Shown here: piece by piece, positions 7,598 to 9,917 of the stretch
Numbering within the stretch: the first letter of the stretch is position 1
Layout: the number at the start of each line of letters is the position of its first letter
Assembly: GCA_024404275.1 (NCBI GenBank)
Contig: JAKSQG010000054.1
Coordinates: 1-9,917, forward strand
Direction: 5' to 3'
Length of the DNA stretch: 9,917 bases
DNA from: Clostridia bacterium
Lineage (GTDB): Bacteria; Bacillota; Clostridia; Christensenellales; Aristaeellaceae
Position numbers and translations under genes: made by a program
Notes under the pieces: generated by a model
Database searches by the model: none
What the model was told of the DNA's origin: nothing
Seen by the model: the letters and a program-made list of their open reading frames with translations, nothing else

Positions 7598-9066
7598 TCG
7601 CAGTCCCTCACTTTCCCGGTAAACACATAACCGTCCGCTTTCTGATAGCAGATCTCTTCCGGCGTCACCTTCAGCTCCTGCTCGATCATTTCGGTAATGC
7701 GAGTCTGGCAGTAGCCGCCCTGACAGCGCCCCATCATGGCACGGGTACGGTTCTTGACGCCGGTCAGCGTATGCACGCCCAGCGGATTATGAATGGCCTC
7801 CAGTATTTCGGCACGCGTCACATTTTCGCAGCGGCAGACGATCTGACCGTAATCGGGGTTCGCCTCGATGGCCGCCGTCTTTTCCTCGATGGTCATTTCA
7901 TAGAAGCGTTTGGCACGCGGACGCACAGGATCAAACCGGTTGTTCGCTTTCACCTCACGCCCCTGTGCCTTTTCGCCCTCCAACAAGAGCTTCACCGCCC
8001 TGCGAGCCAAAGGCAGCGCACAGGTGATGCCGGGAGATTCGATGCCCACCAGATTGACCGTATTGGGGCATTCCCGTTTGGATTCCACAATAAAGTCCAG
8101 CACCTCCCCCGTTTCGGGGTTGCAGTTCTTCCAGCGGATGCCGGCAAAATTACGGATGAAATACTCCGCACGCATTTGCTTGAACATCTTACCGCCATCC
8201 CGCACCAACCCTGCCAATTGTTCACGGCGGTTGGCATAGTCTTCACGACCCTCGGTGATATAGGAATCCGGACCCACCAGTACATTGCCGTCAATGGTGG
8301 GGGTGGCATGGGTCATGAATCCACCCTTGTCATTGGGGGCAGGATAGACAGGAATGGAAAGCTGCACACCGGCTTTTTTATCCAGCACATAATACTCGCC
8401 CTTGAAGCCGCGCTGATAATAACGCGGATAGCCAAGCATCGCCGAGATATCCGCCGCGTAGGCACCGGCGCAGTTGATGACCCAGCGTGCTGCCACTTCT
8501 TCCTTGTCGGTTTCGATCACATAGCTCTCCCCCTCGCGGTGGATGGCCGTGACCCTGTGCTCCAGCAGGAATTGCGCGCCGTTGCGGCAGGCATTTTCCG
8601 CCAGTGCAATGGTGTACTGCATGGGGTCAAGAATGCCGGAGGACGGCGCATACATGGCAAACTCGCCGCCGGCGTTGGGATCGATGCGGTTCATCTCCTC
8701 CCGGTCGATCATCCGCAGCCCCTTGACGCCGTTCTTTTCGCCGATTGCCTTGAATTTGAGGATGTTTTCCCGATCATGCTCGGTAAAACCAACCACCAGC
8801 TTGCCGGTACGGCGGAAGGGAATGTGCAGTTCGGCAGCCACACGGTCAAACTCCTGGTTGCCTTCCACTGCGCATTCCGCCTTGAGACTGCCGGGCTTAT
8901 ACGTGAAACCCGCATGCAGCATGCCGGTGTTGCGGCTGGAGTTTCCCGTGGCCACATCCGGCTCTTTTTCAAGCACAACAGCGGAAAGCTGCCAGCGGCT
9001 CAATTCTCTTGCCACCGCACAGCCGATCACGCCGCCGCCGATGATTGCCACATCGTAATGTTTCAT
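7594..9066 (-). CDS. GlpA/LhgO-like FAD dehydrogenase with C-terminal BFD [2Fe-2S] domain
   Basis: 490 residues from the ATG at 9066-9064, chosen because AAAGG lies 9 nt upstream and the FAD motif then starts at the usual distance. The ATG at 9072 is too close to that site. The DAO-fold FAD domain has GGGVIG at 10-15, Glu33 at the ribose position and a GNSSRNTGMLHAG segment (41-53). The RGFKGEYYVLD segment (219-229) and GNVLVGPDSY (260-269) resemble glycerol-3-phosphate and L-2-hydroxyglutarate dehydrogenases (COG0579). The tail holds Cys411, Cys413, Cys448 and Cys453 (CRC and CQGGYC), the pattern of a BFD-like [2Fe-2S] domain as in GlpA. It probably oxidises a hydroxylated substrate and passes electrons through the cluster to the next two gene products. 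Standard annotation would say glycerol-3-phosphate dehydrogenase. The sugar-acid dehydratase 23 nt upstream makes a hydroxy-acid substrate a serious alternative. Confidence 0.88.
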   Translation of the reverse strand: MKHYDVAIIGGGVIGCAVARELSRWQLSAVVLEKEPDVATGNSSRNTGMLHAGFTYKPGSLKAECAVEGNQEFDRVAAELHIPFRRTGKLVVGFTEHDRENILKFKAIGEKNGVKGLRMIDREEMNRIDPNAGGEFAMYAPSSGILDPMQYTIALAENACRNGAQFLLEHRVTAIHREGESYVIETDKEEVAARWVINCAGAYAADISAMLGYPRYYQRGFKGEYYVLDKKAGVQLSIPVYPAPNDKGGFMTHATPTIDGNVLVGPDSYITEGREDYANRREQLAGLVRDGGKMFKQMRAEYFIRNFAGIRWKNCNPETGEVLDFIVESKRECPNTVNLVGIESPGITCALPLARRAVKLLLEGEKAQGREVKANNRFDPVRPRAKRFYEMTIEEKTAAIEANPDYGQIVCRCENVTRAEILEAIHNPLGVHTLTGVKNRTRAMMGRCQGGYCQTRITEMIEQELKVTPEEICYQKADGYVFTGKVRDCE

Positions 9067-9089
9067 AGTCATAAGCCTTTCTTGATGCA

Positions 9090-9917
9090 TCAGGTAATGG
9101 GTGCGGGATTGAAGATGCACAGATAATTGTGCAGACGATAATGCTCAGCAAAGGACTGCTCCTTGCCGCTCGCGACCGCAATGATCTTGTTGAACAATTC
9201 GGTGCCGATATCCTGAATGGTCTTTTCACCGGTGGTGATGGGGCCGGCGCTGACATCGATCAGATCGGACCACATCTCCTTCATCTCGTTGCGGCTGCAG
9301 ACCTTGATGACGGGAGCAGCGGCCAGATTATAGGGCGTGCCGCGGCCGGTCATGAACACCTGCAGACCAATACCGCTGGCCAGCTGGCAGGGACCGCACA
9401 CGATATCGCTGGCGGGGGTGGCCGCATAGATCATGCCGTGCTTGGTGGGACGCTCGGCAGGAGACAGCACCTCCACGATGGGAGAAGAACCGCTCTTGGC
9501 GATAGAGCCCATGGCCTTTTCCACGATGTTGCTCAGGCCGCCCTTTTTGTTGCCGGGAGTGGGGTTGGCGCTGCGGTCCACACCGCCCTCATCCAGATAC
9601 TTATCGTACCATTTCATTTCGTTGGCCAGCTTGTCACGCACCTCGGCGCTGACGCAGCGTTCGGCAATGAAATGCACGCCGTCACGTACCTCGGTCACCT
9701 CGCTGAACATCACCGTGGCGCCGCCCTGCACCAGCATATCGGCGGCATAACCGGCAGAAGGATTGGCGGAAACACCGGAGAAGGCATCGCTGCCGCCGCA
9801 CTGCATACCGATCAGCAGGTCGCTGAGGGGCAGTTCTTCACGCTGACGGGCGTTGAGCTTCTGCAGCTTCTTTTCGGCCATGTCCATGATGGCGGTCATC
9901 ATGGCTTCAAAGCCCTT
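9090..9917 (-). CDS. UxaA/GarD-family sugar-acid dehydratase, C-terminal part
   Basis: The last 275 codons are present; the frame stays open through the window edge (KGFEAMM leads into the visible part), so the start lies outside. Family motifs in order: GMQCGGSDAFSG, ANPSAGYAADMLV, GGATVMFSEVTE, PTPGNKKGGLSNIVEK, TPASDIVCGPCQLASG and FMTGRGTPYN. Together these define the C-terminal domain of altronate, galactarate and related dehydratases. Such enzymes are metal-dependent and remove water from a sugar acid to give a 2-keto-3-deoxy acid (altronate gives 2-keto-3-deoxygluconate). The same fold includes sulfolactate lyase large subunits, so the substrate is not settled. The GlpA-like gene begins 23 nt after its stop with no terminator between, so the two are very likely in one operon. 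Confidence 0.9.
   Translation of the reverse strand, partial: KGFEAMMTAIMDMAEKKLQKLNARQREELPLSDLLIGMQCGGSDAFSGVSANPSAGYAADMLVQGGATVMFSEVTEVRDGVHFIAERCVSAEVRDKLANEMKWYDKYLDEGGVDRSANPTPGNKKGGLSNIVEKAMGSIAKSGSSPIVEVLSPAERPTKHGMIYAATPASDIVCGPCQLASGIGLQVFMTGRGTPYNLAAAPVIKVCSRNEMKEMWSDLIDVSAGPITTGEKTIQDIGTELFNKIIAVASGKEQSFAEHYRLHNYLCIFNPAPIT

Noticed and set aside
6362..7630. Plus-strand open frame of about 420 codons
   Set aside because: Antisense shadow of the FAD/NAD(P) oxidoreductase; His/Gln/Gly-rich with no recognisable domain.
7771..9126. Long plus-strand open frame of about 450 codons
   Set aside because: It lies antisense to the GlpA-like gene, whose FAD and cluster motifs are unmistakable. 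The plus-strand product is His/Ala/Gly-rich with no motif and no ribosome binding site.

Overview
The window reads as chromosomal DNA from a Gram-positive anaerobe, most likely a Clostridia (Bacillota) member of the gut type. The signs are strong AGGAGG-like ribosome binding sites, TTG starts, an extended -10 promoter, a CotH-family secreted protein, a sugar-type ABC solute-binding protein and a three-gene anaerobic flavoprotein set. The base composition is moderately GC-rich. This placement is inferred from gene content, and no rRNA or tRNA is present to fix it. Every gene lies on the minus strand, so transcription runs from high to low coordinates.

Region A (9917 to about 5963) is one tight operon ending in a clear rho-independent terminator. 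It holds the 3' part of a UxaA/GarD-family sugar-acid dehydratase, a GlpA/LhgO-like FAD dehydrogenase with a C-terminal BFD-type [2Fe-2S] domain, a second FAD/NAD(P) flavoprotein, and a four-cysteine DUF1667-type protein. The last three overlap by stop/start codons (ATGA and TTGA). They probably form one anaerobic dehydrogenase complex that passes electrons from a hydroxylated substrate to NAD or another acceptor. The dehydratase next to them suggests a sugar-acid or hydroxy-acid substrate rather than, or as well as, glycerol 3-phosphate.

Region B (about 5890 to 590) starts with a 10-bp inverted repeat and a near-consensus extended -10 promoter. An operon follows: an ABC-F ATPase, a secreted lamin-tail/chitobiase-C/CotH-kinase protein, a HAD-superfamily hydrolase split by an in-frame amber codon, and a small protein of unknown function. 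Past the last gene, in what would pass for empty intergenic DNA, lies a decayed N-terminal remnant of tag (DNA-3-methyladenine glycosylase I) with an in-frame TGA. The distal end of this operon therefore shows decay.

Region C (571 to 1) is the start of a new unit: a promoter, a strong Shine-Dalgarno and the N-terminal third or so of an extracellular solute-binding protein that starts with TTG and runs off the window.

No mobile element, CRISPR array or RNA gene was seen. The less obvious observations are the tag remnant, the amber-interrupted HAD gene with all four motifs preserved, and the dehydratase plus flavoprotein operon.
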